From NCBI GenBank assembly GCA_022819505.1, contig JAJEHD010000019.1, positions 372,001 through 436,000 of the forward strand: a stretch of DNA of 64,000 nt, in the 5' to 3' direction. Below the pieces are notes generated by a model, which was given only the letters and a program-made list of their open reading frames with translations, made no database searches and was not told where the DNA came from. The translations under genes and the position numbers were made by a program. Every line of letters starts with the position of its first letter. The stretch's first letter is position 1. Source of the stretch: Acidimicrobiia bacterium (GTDB lineage: Bacteria; Actinomycetota; Acidimicrobiia; Acidimicrobiales; Aldehydirespiratoraceae). Shown in pieces: positions 1-8,785 of this stretch.

Positions 1-221
1 CCAGGCCGGGCTTCGAGCTCACGGCCGACATCGAGTTCGGCGACTCGGGCGGCGCCGTCTACGTCGACGGCAAGATCATCGGCGTGCTGTGGGCCCGCAC
101 GCGCGACTTCGACGACGAAGGGTCGTACGCCATCGACGTCAGCCGCGCCCGAGAACTTATCGACACGCAACTCGCGACCGGTGAGCTCGGTCCCGAGGTC
201 GACACATCGCGCTGCAGGTGA
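1..221 (+). CDS. Trypsin-like serine protease, C-terminal fragment
   Basis: The gene enters from the left edge and is read from base 3 to a TGA at 219-221, giving 72 visible residues. They contain the GDSGG motif, which in chymotrypsin-fold (S1) proteases carries the nucleophilic serine and oxyanion hole. It is followed by the usual strands GAVYVDGKIIGVL and a short helical tail ending in DTSRCR. The His and Asp of the triad, and any signal peptide, lie outside the window, so activity and location cannot be judged. The protein is probably exported, as most bacterial S1 proteases are. Confidence 0.75.
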   Translation, partial: RPGFELTADIEFGDSGGAVYVDGKIIGVLWARTRDFDDEGSYAIDVSRARELIDTQLATGELGPEVDTSRCR

Positions 222-353
222 TCTACCTTGTGGTTGAGCCAAAGCGTCGATCCCCTGCCTCAAGGATCGTGAGCCATCACCAGCCGGCCAACACTGCGCA
301 TGGATGCCGCCGTCGGGCGTGCAGGATCCCCAAGACCGTTGAAGGAGTCAGAC

Positions 354-1463
354 ATGGGCATTAATCGTGTGCGGGTTGGGATCGTCGGGCCCGGATGGTG
401 GGCCGACACCATGTACGCGCCGGTCCTGGCGACGTGTCCTGACGCCGCCGCCACTGCGGTGTACGCCCGCAATCGCCGGCGAGCCGAGGACTTCGCCGAA
501 GCGCACGGAATTCCCCACGTGTTCGGCGACATCGGCGAACTATGCGCCAGCGGTGAGGTCGACGCCGTGATCGTCGCATCAGCCAACAAGACCCATCACC
601 CGTTCACCGTCACTGCCCTGGACGCGGGCTTGCACGTACTGTGCGAGAAGCCGCTGGCAGTCACCGCGGCCGAAGCCGATGACTTGGCGGAGCGTGCCCG
701 CCAGGCCGGGCTGACCTGCTACGTGCCATTCACCTACCGCTACATGCCGACGACGCGATGGGTCAAGCGACTCCTGGACCGAGGTTTCATCGGCCGGCCT
801 TACCATCTCAATCTGCGCTACTACTCCGGTTGGGCTCGGCAGGGCGAGTACCTGTGGCGGCTTGACCAGGATGAGGTAGGGGAGGCGGGCGTGCTCGGCG
901 ACCTCGGGTCGCACTGGATCGACATGGCCCGATGGTTCTTCGGAGAGGTGGAGGCGGTCACCGCCGTCGTGTCCCACCACATCGACCGGGACGCCCGGCC
1001 CGACGGCGGCGACTACGCGCGAGCCGATGATGGGGCAACCGTGATCCTGGAGTTCGAGAACGGAGCCCAAGGGGTGATCGTGGTGTCGGCTGTATGCCAT
1101 GACGTGTCGACCTTCGGGCAGTCGCACCACTTCGATCTTCACGGCAGCGAAGGCACGATATATGCGATCAACGACTGGAACGATCGCCAAGAGGTGCGCG
1201 GCGTCCGGGTGGGAGAGGACTCCCTGAAGGAGTTGCCGATCCCCGACGAAATCTGGGGCTCCGGCGTGCGGCGGGCACCGGTCCACGACACCTACCGCGA
1301 CACCTTCCGCCACACCGACGTGCTGACCCGCGCCTGGATTGCGGCCATCAGGGACAGAACACGCATCGAGCCCGACTTCGACGACGGCGCGGCCGTGCAG
1401 CGGATCATCGCCGCCTGCGCCCGAAGCGCAGCCGAAGGGCGACGAGTAGCCGTTTCGAGTTGA
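354..1463 (+). CDS. Gfo/Idh/MocA family NAD(P)-dependent oxidoreductase
   Basis: 369 residues, normal for the family. The N-terminal Rossmann domain begins VRVGIVGPGWWA (a GxGxxA-type dinucleotide loop), and the conserved EKP motif (CEKPLAV) is present. The C-terminal alpha/beta domain carries GDLGSHWIDM, the D-x-x-x-H pair typical of the active site. These enzymes oxidise or epimerise sugars and polyols; the substrate is not evident. The ATG at 354 is preferred over the upstream in-frame ATG at 300 because GAAGGAG (341-347) lies 6 bases before it. It is a single gene convergent with the ATPase gene downstream, and could supply the amino-sugar operon to the right, though nothing proves this. 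Confidence 0.88.
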   Translation: MGINRVRVGIVGPGWWADTMYAPVLATCPDAAATAVYARNRRRAEDFAEAHGIPHVFGDIGELCASGEVDAVIVASANKTHHPFTVTALDAGLHVLCEKPLAVTAAEADDLAERARQAGLTCYVPFTYRYMPTTRWVKRLLDRGFIGRPYHLNLRYYSGWARQGEYLWRLDQDEVGEAGVLGDLGSHWIDMARWFFGEVEAVTAVVSHHIDRDARPDGGDYARADDGATVILEFENGAQGVIVVSAVCHDVSTFGQSHHFDLHGSEGTIYAINDWNDRQEVRGVRVGEDSLKELPIPDEIWGSGVRRAPVHDTYRDTFRHTDVLTRAWIAAIRDRTRIEPDFDDGAAVQRIIAACARSAAEGRRVAVSS

Positions 1464-1476
1464 GGCCCGAGCGTCC

Positions 1477-2733
1477 TCAGGGGCCGAGGGCGGTGATGGG
1501 TGCGACTTGGACGCCGTCTTTGCGGCGGTAGGCGGCGCCGGTGGAGGTGACCACCAGCAGCGCAGTCAGGTCGGCGGCGCGCCGTTGGGCCACCTTGTCT
1601 CGGAGTCGCAGCAGCGACGCTGCGGCGGTGTCCACCGACTTCGGTGAGGGGCTGAGCTTGGCCTCGACTGCGAGCCATGCTCCGTCGTTGCGTTCCACGA
1701 TGGCGTCGGCCTCCAGCCCGACATTGTCGCGGTAGTGGTACACCGAGCCGGTCTGCGACTGGCTGTAGACGCGCAGATCGCGCACCACTAGCGACTCGAA
1801 CAGCAGGCCCAGCGTCTCAGGGTCAGCCAGCAGCCGCCGCGGCGTCGCTCGCAGCGCTGAGGTGGCCAGCGACGGGTCCACGAAGTGGACCTTGGGCGTC
1901 TTGCGCAACGTTGCCCTAGACCTCATCTGCACGGACCACGCGGGCAGGGTTTCCACTACGAAGATGCGCTCCAAGGCCCGCAGGTAGGCGGTCGCGGTGC
2001 CGCGGGCCAGGGGTGTTTCCCCGCCCGCGTCGGCCGCGAGGCCCGTGACGTTGGCCTCGGTCGACACATTGCGGGCGACCGAGCGCATCAGCCGCAGCAA
2101 TGCCTCTGGCTGGTGGCGGACACCGACCGCGTCGGCCACCTCCACTCGCGCCGCCTCGTTGACATAGTCGCCGATCGTGCGCCCGGCATCGGCCTCCGAC
2201 ACGCCGAGGTTGGCGGGCCACCCGCCCGCACAGATGCAGGAAGCAACGTCGCTCAGCGTCGCGCCGGAGCGCGGCAACGCGGCCGCAGCCTGACCATCGA
2301 GCAGCGCGCCGATGGAGACCTCGCCGCCGGAGTGGCCCGACTCCAACAGCGACATGGGACGCATTCGTACCCGTGCTATTCGTCCCATCCCAGAGTGTCT
2401 GGTAATGTCGTCGGCGGGTGTGGCCGAGCCGGTCAAGATGAACTGGCCCGGCCTGGCCCGGTCGTCGCACTCGCGCCGGACGCGATTCCACAGCGTCGGA
2501 GCGTGCTGCCACTCATCCAGCAGCCGAGGGACGCCTCCGGCCAACACCGCCTCAGGGGCGGCCTCAGCGAGCAGCATGGTCGCGGGATCGTCGAGACGGG
2601 CCTCGCTTCGGGCGAACCTGCGACCGGTCCAGGTCTTGCCACAGGCCCGCGCGCCGTCGATGAGAACCGCACCGACCCGGTCAAGCGCGTTCGCGATGTC
2701 GCTCTCAACTAGGCGCGGCCGGTAGCCCGACAT
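1477..2733 (-). CDS. AAA+ ATPase with DUF4143 nuclease-like domain
   Basis: 418 residues from the ATG at 2733. The N-terminal ATPase shows Walker A (GARACGKT), Walker B (RLLDEW) and a sensor strand FILTGSATP. The C-terminal DUF4143 region ends LEADAIVERNDGAWLAVEAKL, which resembles a PD-(D/E)xK core (D, then ExK). Such proteins are common orphan genes in bacteria and archaea, without an established role; links to defence or genome plasticity have been suggested. The frame remains open upstream to 2982, and a GTG at 2805 is an alternative start. The ATG is chosen because the following MSGYRPRLVESDI matches the usual beginning of this family. Confidence 0.85.
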   Translation of the reverse strand: MSGYRPRLVESDIANALDRVGAVLIDGARACGKTWTGRRFARSEARLDDPATMLLAEAAPEAVLAGGVPRLLDEWQHAPTLWNRVRRECDDRARPGQFILTGSATPADDITRHSGMGRIARVRMRPMSLLESGHSGGEVSIGALLDGQAAAALPRSGATLSDVASCICAGGWPANLGVSEADAGRTIGDYVNEAARVEVADAVGVRHQPEALLRLMRSVARNVSTEANVTGLAADAGGETPLARGTATAYLRALERIFVVETLPAWSVQMRSRATLRKTPKVHFVDPSLATSALRATPRRLLADPETLGLLFESLVVRDLRVYSQSQTGSVYHYRDNVGLEADAIVERNDGAWLAVEAKLSPSPKSVDTAAASLLRLRDKVAQRRAADLTALLVVTSTGAAYRRKDGVQVAPITALGP

Positions 2734-2873
2734 CGTCAGCGGCCCTGGCCGCTCCAACGGCCCGCCCAACGCGGGCTCGCCGCCGAACCCGGCTTCCTCG
2801 CTCACCGGCCCACCGCCGGCGCGACCACTGCCTGCTCCTGCGCGGCGCAATGCACTATGCAAGCCTAGCGCGA

Positions 2874-2914
2874 TGCAATTTAGAGACGATCCATAGCGCA
2901 AATTGCAAGTCTCT
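2874..2914. repeat. Nested inverted repeats in intergenic region 2734-2989
   Basis: TGCAATTT (2874-2881) is mirrored by AAATTGCA (2900-2907), and AGAGAC (2882-2887) by GTCTCT (2909-2914), in an AT-richer patch between nagB (ends 2990) and the start of the ATPase gene. The two repeats interleave, so they cannot both form one hairpin. They may be operator half-sites for the ATPase gene or folding alternatives at the end of the nagB transcript. No convincing promoter hexamers were seen in the rest of this gap. Confidence 0.35.
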
Positions 2915-2989
2915 CGCGACGCGGCCTTTGTCGGCGAGCGCCCGACGCGGGTGCAGCCGATCTGACGCGGACCAGCAGACACCCGTTAC

Positions 2990-3721
2990 TCAGCAACAAG
3001 CAAGGCCCACGGATGCAGGCGAGTCCAGTACCACGGTGACGTTGGGGTGGAGCTGGATGGCGGACGCGGGCAAGTCGGAGGTGACGGGGCCTTCGACGGC
3101 TCGCGCTACCGCGGGAGCCTTGTGCCGTCCGCACGCCAGCAGTACAAGGTGGCCAGCGGCACCGATGGTGGCAATGCCCTGGGTGATGGCGCGGCCCGGA
3201 GGCGACTGGCCGTCCGGGAAGAACCGGGCGTTGTCGGTCCGGGTCCGTTCGCTCAGCGCGACCACCCGAGTGGTGCTGTCCAGCGGCTCGCCCGGCTCGT
3301 TGAAGGCGATGTGGCCGTTGGCACCGATGCCCAGCAGCTGAAGGCCGACCGATGCCGCCCGCACCGCCTGCTCGTAGCGGCCGCACTCGACGGCGAGGTC
3401 GGCCGCATGGGGGTTCGGACCGTGGACTGCGCCGGGTTCCATGTCGACGTGGCCGACCAGCAGCCGGCGGACGACGTTGCGGTAGGCGCGGGGGTCTTCG
3501 CCGTCGAGTCCTAAGTACTCGTCGAGCAGGTAGGTGTGGACACCGGCGAAGCTCAGTCCCTGCTCGCGGTGCCGTCGCACCAGCTCGGCGTACACCGCTT
3601 CCATCGTCTCGCCGGTGGCCAGCCCGAGCACGGGTGACGGCGAAGCTGCGATGAAGTCCTCGACCAGGTCTGAGACCACGCACGCGGCCGAGTCCGCAGA
3701 CCCGGCAACGACCACCCTCAC
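2990..3721 (-). CDS. nagB: Glucosamine-6-phosphate deaminase
   Basis: 243 residues, the size of Gram-positive NagB. It converts glucosamine-6-phosphate to fructose-6-phosphate and ammonia in the cytoplasm. It has the family signatures LLDEYLGL (catalytic Asp and Glu), the phosphate-binding segment GLATGETMEAVY, and LGIGANGHIAFNEPG with the active-site His and Glu. The GTG start at 3721 overlaps the TGA of the upstream kinase (GTGA), so the two are translationally coupled. It is the last gene of the amino-sugar operon and indicates that the imported compound ends as an amino-sugar 6-phosphate. The frame stays open upstream to 3946, but that part is a shadow of the kinase gene. Confidence 0.92.
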   Translation of the reverse strand: MRVVVAGSADSAACVVSDLVEDFIAASPSPVLGLATGETMEAVYAELVRRHREQGLSFAGVHTYLLDEYLGLDGEDPRAYRNVVRRLLVGHVDMEPGAVHGPNPHAADLAVECGRYEQAVRAASVGLQLLGIGANGHIAFNEPGEPLDSTTRVVALSERTRTDNARFFPDGQSPPGRAITQGIATIGAAGHLVLLACGRHKAPAVARAVEGPVTSDLPASAIQLHPNVTVVLDSPASVGLACC

Positions 3722-4500
3722 CGCAGCTCGGAGCCCTCCCGCCCGCGGCCGGCGCGGCTGGCGGCCACGGCTGCGCCGACGACGCCGGCGTGGACGCCGA
3801 GGTGGGCCACCGAGATGGGCTTCGACAGCCTGAGCCTCGACGCGAACCGGTCGAAATTCTCGCTGAGCCCCCCGCCGACCACCCAGCGGGACGGATTCAG
3901 CATGGTCTCCAGCTCGTCGAAGAAGGGCTGAGCGCGGCGGGCCCACTCCACGGGACTCAACTCCTCGCTGGAGATCGCCCTGCCCGAGGCGATCTCCTCG
4001 AAGCTGCCGTTAGAGCCGACGAGGCCCCCGAGCTCGGAGTTGGCGATCAGGTCGCCGTTGTGGAGCAAGGCGCTGCCGATGCCCGTCCCGAAGGTCAGCA
4101 CGATCGTGAGCCCGTCGCGGTCGAGCCCGGCGTCGCCATAGGTCAACTCGGCCAGACCGGCGGCGTCGGCATCGTTGATCAGCACCGCGTTGGCGCCCTC
4201 CGGGGCCCGCAGGCACGCCAGCGCACCGTTCTCCTCCCACGCGCTGGAGAGGTTGGGGGCGTGGCGAAGGCAGGAACCGTCGATCACGCCCGGCAGGGCC
4301 ACCCCGACCGGGCCGGACCAACCCGCCGTGGCCGCGATGCGCCCGATGGCGGCCGCGACATCGCTGGGCGACGCTTCCGGAGGTGTCGGCTCGGTGTGGA
4401 TGCCGCCGGCCAGGTCGCCCGCGGCCAGATCGACGACCGCGCCCTTGATGGTGGTGCCGCCGACATCGATGCCGAGCTGCGCCGCAGTCCCGTCGCTCAT
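3718..4500 (-). CDS. ROK-family sugar kinase (polyphosphate-glucokinase-like)
   Basis: 260 residues. It has the phosphate-binding loop LGIDVGGTTIKGAVVD, the catalytic aspartate region LINDADAAGLAEL, and a second phosphate loop LTFGTGIGSALL. The CxCGxxGCxE zinc motif of regulatory ROK proteins is absent, and the spacing resembles actinobacterial polyphosphate/ATP glucokinases. The expected role is phosphorylation of the imported hexose or N-substituted hexosamine before NagB. The ATG at 4500 overlaps the stop of the ABC ATPase gene (ATGA). The phosphate donor and exact sugar cannot be read from the sequence. Confidence 0.85.
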   Translation of the reverse strand: MSDGTAAQLGIDVGGTTIKGAVVDLAAGDLAGGIHTEPTPPEASPSDVAAAIGRIAATAGWSGPVGVALPGVIDGSCLRHAPNLSSAWEENGALACLRAPEGANAVLINDADAAGLAELTYGDAGLDRDGLTIVLTFGTGIGSALLHNGDLIANSELGGLVGSNGSFEEIASGRAISSEELSPVEWARRAQPFFDELETMLNPSRWVVGGGLSENFDRFASRLRLSKPISVAHLGVHAGVVGAAVAASRAGRGREGSELR

Positions 4501-5273
4501 GAGAGGTCACCGGTCCTGGCGCCGGTGATGTAGGCCACCAAGTCGTCCTTGGAGACATCGGCTACGTCCACCTCGGCGGTCTTGCGGCCCTGGCGCAGCA
4601 CCACGGCCCGGTCGCAGACCTCGGTGACGCGGTCCATGTTGTGGGTGATGAGCAGCACCGCAACGCCCGAGTCCCGCAGGCTACGGATCAGGTCGAGCAC
4701 CCGGGCCGCCTGCTCCACCCCCAGCGCGGCGGCGGGCTCGTCGAGCAGCACGATCTGCTGGCCCCAGGCCGCGGCCCGGCCTATGGCCACCGCTTGGCGC
4801 TGACCGCCCGACAGCGCGCTCATCGGCCTGCGCAGCGACGGGATGCGGATGTCGAGCCTTCCCAGGATCTCGCCGGACTCGGAGCGCATCCGCTTCTTGT
4901 CGAGCACTCCCAGCCACGCCCCGAGCCGGCCGCCGCGGGTGTGCTCGCGGTTCAGGAACAGGTTCTCGACCACGTCGAGCGGGTCGATCACGGCCAGCGT
5001 CTGATGGACCGTCTCGATGCCCAGCGACCGGGCCATTTCCGGAGAGCCGATGACTCGCACCGCCCCGTCGACCCTGACCTCTCCGCCGTCGGGGGCGTAC
5101 ACGCCGGAGATGCACTTGACCAGCGTCGACTTCCCCGCGCCGTTGTCGCCGAGCAGCGCGGTGACCCGGCCGTAGTGCAGGCTCAGCGACACGTGGTCGA
5201 GCGCCTGCACCGCCCGGAACGACTTGCACAAGCCCTCCACCTCGAGAGCCACAGGACTAGCGGGACCCGTCAC
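4497..5273 (-). CDS. Carbohydrate ABC transporter ATP-binding protein (single-domain, FrcA-like)
   Basis: 258 residues with one ABC domain: Walker A GDNGAGKST, Q-loop VHQTLAVID, signature LSGGQRQAVAIGRA, Walker B IVLLDEPAAALG and switch ITHNMD. This is the single-domain type that serves CUT2 importers, unlike the double-domain RbsA. It powers the permease at 6480-7481 together with the binding protein at 7570-8763. The GTG start at 5273 overlaps the stop of the YhfX-like gene (GTGA). An open frame runs on upstream to 6344, but it is only the shadow of that gene. Confidence 0.93.
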   Translation of the reverse strand: MTGPASPVALEVEGLCKSFRAVQALDHVSLSLHYGRVTALLGDNGAGKSTLVKCISGVYAPDGGEVRVDGAVRVIGSPEMARSLGIETVHQTLAVIDPLDVVENLFLNREHTRGGRLGAWLGVLDKKRMRSESGEILGRLDIRIPSLRRPMSALSGGQRQAVAIGRAAAWGQQIVLLDEPAAALGVEQAARVLDLIRSLRDSGVAVLLITHNMDRVTEVCDRAVVLRQGRKTAEVDVADVSKDDLVAYITGARTGDLS

Positions 5274-6478
5274 CGCGAGCCCCCGACGGAGACCTCGTCC
5301 CCGAAGCCGTTCCACACGCCCGCCACTCGGGCCCGTCGGTTGGACACGCCGGTGAGACCGGCGACCAGTGTCCTCGTGACGAAGGCCTGCACCCGGAAAC
5401 CGAAGACCACGGTGGCGCCCTCGGCCACCGTCCGCCCGGCGCCGGGATGGAGTCTGGCGTAGTAGTCGATGCTGGCCGGGTCGGGCATGTCCACCGGCAC
5501 AGGCTCGGTCGAGATCTCCGACGGGTCGTGGGCGACCACGGCCCGCACCTGGTAGTCGCCGAAGACCGGGTCGATGTACAGCCCGCCCCCGAAGCACAGC
5601 GGCACGCCCTGGTGGATGTGGGCCACCTCGCTGAGGTACAGCACCGCGGGCTGCTCGGGGAGGTCTCGCGCCGCGTGCAGCGGTGTCGTCCCGGTGAGCC
5701 CGTGGCCCGGCTCGACCTGGGTGGCGCCCGCATCGGCCAGCCGCCCGAGCACCTCGGTGGAGGTGGTGCCCGGGGCGTTGATCTCGAGCGTCCGGGGGCA
5801 GGCGGGGTGGCGGCGGGCGATCTCTGACGCCCGGGCCAGGGTGCCGACGTTCGGCGTCAGCCTGGCCCCGCCGGTGTCGGGGTCGAACAGCAGGGCCGGG
5901 AAGGTGGTCAGCCCGGCGAACTCGGCACCCTCCATCGCCGCAATGCGGTCGATCATCGCCGGCAGGCCGTCGAGCGCCACGCCGCCCTCGTGGCCGGGGT
6001 AGAACCGGTCGCCGTCGGCGAACACCCGCACCAGCATTCGCTGGGAGCGTCCGAGGCGGTGAGCCGCGGCCGCGGCCTCGGCCGCCTTGTTCTCGGAGAA
6101 GACCGTCCAGTAGTCGGGCTCCAGCCCAGCGGCCTGTCCGGCCTCGGCCCGGGGAACCTGCACCAGATGGCCGAGATGGCCCAGGTTGTGGCCGTGGCGC
6201 GCGATCGGTCGGGCGCAGGCCATGTCCACCGCCACATAGCCGTCGACCCCGCCGGCGGTCATGGCAGCCAGCGCCCCCGGAGCCCGGCCAAGCTGCTTGG
6301 TCATGGCGTAGACGGTCAGCCCCAGCTCGCGGGCCTGCCGGCACAGGCCGGCCGTGTTCGACTCGATCGTGTCGAGGTCGAGCACACAGCTGTTGGCCGG
6401 GATCTCCCCCGCCTGATGGAGCTCGACGGCGGCCTGCACGAACTGCGGGTTGCGTTCCAGCAGGGGTCGGAGGAACAC
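5270..6478 (-). CDS. YhfX-type PLP-dependent alanine-racemase-like protein
   Basis: 402 residues, close to E. coli YhfX (about 390). The start MFLRPLLERNP, the block VLDLDTIESN, and the probable PLP lysine in YAMTKQLGR follow the YhfX pattern. A fold-type III (alanine racemase) barrel is expected, with the C-terminal beta domain around GGGLYIDPVFGDYQVRAV. YhfX has no proven reaction; racemisation or other PLP chemistry on an amino acid or amino sugar is likely. It sits between permease and ATPase genes of a sugar transporter, so its substrate should come from the imported molecule. Confidence 0.8.
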   Translation of the reverse strand: MFLRPLLERNPQFVQAAVELHQAGEIPANSCVLDLDTIESNTAGLCRQARELGLTVYAMTKQLGRAPGALAAMTAGGVDGYVAVDMACARPIARHGHNLGHLGHLVQVPRAEAGQAAGLEPDYWTVFSENKAAEAAAAAHRLGRSQRMLVRVFADGDRFYPGHEGGVALDGLPAMIDRIAAMEGAEFAGLTTFPALLFDPDTGGARLTPNVGTLARASEIARRHPACPRTLEINAPGTTSTEVLGRLADAGATQVEPGHGLTGTTPLHAARDLPEQPAVLYLSEVAHIHQGVPLCFGGGLYIDPVFGDYQVRAVVAHDPSEISTEPVPVDMPDPASIDYYARLHPGAGRTVAEGATVVFGFRVQAFVTRTLVAGLTGVSNRRARVAGVWNGFGDEVSVGGSR

Positions 6479-6479
6479 G

Positions 6480-7481
6480 TCAGGTCTCCTTCTGCTCTCG
6501 CATGCTCAGCGCCACCGCCAGGATGATGATGACGCCCCGGGCGATGAGCTGGTCCGCGACCCGCAGGCCCATGAGGATCAGGCCGTTGTTGAGCATGGCC
6601 ATCACCACCGATCCCACGATGGCGCCCACCACCGAGGCCCTTCCACCGAAGAGGTTGGTGCCCCCGATGACGACCGCCGCGATCACTGTGAGCAGCAGGT
6701 TCTCGCCCAGGTCGTGGCGACCGATAGCCAGCCGGCCCGCCAGCAGGACGCCGGCGAACGAGGCCGCGGCCGCGCTGGTCATCAGCGCGGTTATGCGGAT
6801 GCGGTCGGTGTTGATGCCCAGAGCCGCCGCCGCGCCGCGGTCCGCGCCGACCGACAGCACATGGCGGCCCCAGCGCAAGTGGTGCAGCACGAGATGCCCC
6901 ACCAGGCCGGCGACGACGGTCCAGATCAGCAGCGACGAGATCGGCCCCACCGATCCGGCGCCGAAGACGGCCAGGAAGGTGTCGTTGCGGATGGGCAGCG
7001 ACTGCAGGTTGTTCATGTTGCGGGCGATGCCGCTGACGATCCCGAGCATGCCCAGGGTGACCAGGAACGACGGGATGCGGACCTTCACGGTGATCGCGCC
7101 GTTGATGAGCCCGATGCCGGCGCCGACCGCCAGGGCCGCGGCCGCGCCGGCGACGAACCCGTAGTCCCCGACCGCCTCGGCCGCCACCAGCGACGACAGG
7201 GCGGCGACCGATCCGATCGACAGGTCGATCTCGGCCGAGGCCAGGGCGAAGGTCATGCCCACCGCCATCACCGCGATGGGCGCGGCCTGGCGGCCGATGT
7301 TGAGCAGGTTGGTGGCCGTGAGGAACCCGTCGTCTCGCAGGATCACCGCGAACAGCCCGAAGATGAGCACCGCCGCCATGTACACCACGTACGGGCGCAG
7401 CCCCGCGTCCCGGCGCCGCCGGGCCAGCCACTGGCGAGCGGCCGCGGGCAGCGGCCCGGCCGCGGCGGTGTCTCCTGTCAT
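6480..7481 (-). CDS. CUT2-type sugar ABC transporter permease
   Basis: 333 residues with about 8-10 hydrophobic segments, beginning near residue 28 (VVYMAAVLIFGLFAVIL). It has the family features GMTFALASAEIDLSIGS near TM3 and VIGGTNLFGGRASVVGAIVG in the second half, as in RbsC-type (BPD_transp_2) permeases. It forms the channel of the operon's transporter. The start ATG is at 7481. A strong hairpin lies upstream at 7507-7543, between this gene and the binding protein. Confidence 0.93.
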   Translation of the reverse strand: MTGDTAAAGPLPAAARQWLARRRRDAGLRPYVVYMAAVLIFGLFAVILRDDGFLTATNLLNIGRQAAPIAVMAVGMTFALASAEIDLSIGSVAALSSLVAAEAVGDYGFVAGAAAALAVGAGIGLINGAITVKVRIPSFLVTLGMLGIVSGIARNMNNLQSLPIRNDTFLAVFGAGSVGPISSLLIWTVVAGLVGHLVLHHLRWGRHVLSVGADRGAAAALGINTDRIRITALMTSAAAASFAGVLLAGRLAIGRHDLGENLLLTVIAAVVIGGTNLFGGRASVVGAIVGSVVMAMLNNGLILMGLRVADQLIARGVIIILAVALSMREQKET

Positions 7482-7506
7482 GCGTTCCTCACTGAGCCTG
7501 CCCGGA

Positions 7507-7543
7507 GCCCCGGCGGCGACTCAACCCGCGTCGCCGCCGGGGC
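7507..7543 (-). terminator. Intercistronic stem-loop between binding-protein and permease genes
   Basis: A perfect 14-bp inverted repeat, GCCCCGGCGGCGAC (7507-7520) and its complement (7530-7543), encloses a 9-base loop. There is no T-tract on either side. In binding-protein transporters such hairpins usually protect the binding-protein message or attenuate read-through, so that more binding protein than permease is made. That role is inferred from position. Confidence 0.65.
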
Positions 7544-7557
7544 AGGGGGCAAGTCTG

Positions 7558-7573
7558 CCCGCTCGGCCTCTAG
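7558..7573. repeat. Solo end of the dispersed repeat at a stop codon
   Basis: The bases CCCGCTCGGCCTCTAG match the conserved terminal motif of the dispersed repeat; the copy at 12495-12590 has the same string in reverse complement. Here it overlaps the TAG stop of the sugar-binding protein gene. It is short enough to be chance, but a fragment is found in the same position at another stop codon (31236-31258). Confidence 0.35.
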
Positions 7574-8763
7574 CCGATGGCGTCGAGGACCTCCTGCGGG
7601 GGATCCGTGACCAGCGACTGGCGGTAGCCCTCGACGATGTTGTCGGCGGTCACGCCGATGGCCGGCACCACCGCGAAGGCCGGGGCCGGCTTGCCGAGCA
7701 GCCCGTAGGCGCCCTCGATGGCCATGGTGCGCCCGAGGTTGTAGGCCTCGTCGGCCGCGATGCCCACCACGTTGCCGCCCTCGACCAGGTCGAGCGAGAC
7801 ATTGGTGTCGAGGTCCATGGTGACCAGGGCCACATCCGAGGCGCCCGCGGCCCGCAGCGCGGCCAGCACGCCGTCGGCGGGGCCGGCCGACCAGGGGGCG
7901 TAGATGCCGTCGAGGTCGGGATTGCGGGTCAGCATCGCCGACGCGATCTCCTCGGCGGCAGCCGGGTCGGCCAGACCCTGCTCGGCCACGATCTCGATGC
8001 CGGGGTAGTTGATCTCGATCCATGCCTTGAAGGCCTGGTCGCGCTGGTTGGTGACGTAGTAGGCGGCGTCGTGGAAGATGTAGCCGACCTCCCCCTCGCC
8101 CCCGAGCGCATCGGCCAGCAGGTCGGCGGCGGTGATGCCCATGGCCGCGAGGTCGTCGGTGACGATGCCCACGTAGTCCTGGCCGTGGACGTAACCCTGG
8201 GGCACGTTGGACAGGAACACCAACTGGACGCCCGCGTCGACGGCGGGACGGAAAGCCTCGGCGCCCGCGTCGGGGCCGATGGCCAGGCTGATGATGATGT
8301 CGGGGTCCTGGGCCATGACCGTCTCGACGTCGTTGGCCTGCTGGGCTGCGTCGAAGTTGGCGTTGGTCTCGGCCACGACCTCGACGCCGAGCTCGGCGAA
8401 GGCGTCGCGGGCGCCCTGGCTCACCGCGTCGGTGAACGCCCCCGAGGTGTGCCACAGCAGCGCGGCCGTGTAGCCGCCCGCCTGCACCTCGGCGATCTCC
8501 TCGTCGGTCAGCGTGACCTCGCTGGACGGCACAGCCTCCTCGCCTCCGGGCCCCTGGGTTCTGGGCGGCTCGGGGACCGGTTCGGGCGCGGCCGTGGTGG
8601 TCGGCGCGGCCGTTGTGGTCGGCGCGGCTGTGGTCGCGGGCGCGGCCGTGGTGGTCGGCGCGGCGTCGTCGTCATCCTCACCGCACGCAACCGCAACGAC
8701 CGCTAACACGGCCAGCAGCGGCACGAGTCGCAGCCATTTGGGCTTCTTGCATTTTGTGGTCAT
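7570..8763 (-). CDS. Sugar ABC transporter substrate-binding lipoprotein (peripla_BP type)
   Basis: 397 residues. The signal peptide is lipoprotein-like (WLRLVPLLAVLAVVAVACG; the cysteine near residue 27 would be lipidated). It is followed by a flexible Thr/Ala/Pro repeat linker (roughly residues 34-62, blocks of TTTAAP) and a two-lobed periplasmic-binding domain of the RbsB class, with segments such as DGIYAPWSAGPADG. A good ribosome site, GGGAGGGG, precedes the ATG at 8763. It is the specificity component of the operon's importer; the ligand is not evident. Confidence 0.92.
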   Translation of the reverse strand: MTTKCKKPKWLRLVPLLAVLAVVAVACGEDDDDAAPTTTAAPATTAAPTTTAAPTTTAAPEPVPEPPRTQGPGGEEAVPSSEVTLTDEEIAEVQAGGYTAALLWHTSGAFTDAVSQGARDAFAELGVEVVAETNANFDAAQQANDVETVMAQDPDIIISLAIGPDAGAEAFRPAVDAGVQLVFLSNVPQGYVHGQDYVGIVTDDLAAMGITAADLLADALGGEGEVGYIFHDAAYYVTNQRDQAFKAWIEINYPGIEIVAEQGLADPAAAEEIASAMLTRNPDLDGIYAPWSAGPADGVLAALRAAGASDVALVTMDLDTNVSLDLVEGGNVVGIAADEAYNLGRTMAIEGAYGLLGKPAPAFAVVPAIGVTADNIVEGYRQSLVTDPPQEVLDAIG

Positions 8764-8785
8764 GACCCCTCCCTTTGGGTCCGCC

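Noticed and set aside
4497..6344. A 615-codon minus-strand frame suggesting a fusion ending in the ABC ATPase
   Set aside because: Only the last 258 residues carry ABC motifs; upstream it is the out-of-frame reading of the YhfX-like gene, and a GTGA start at 5273 explains the real gene.
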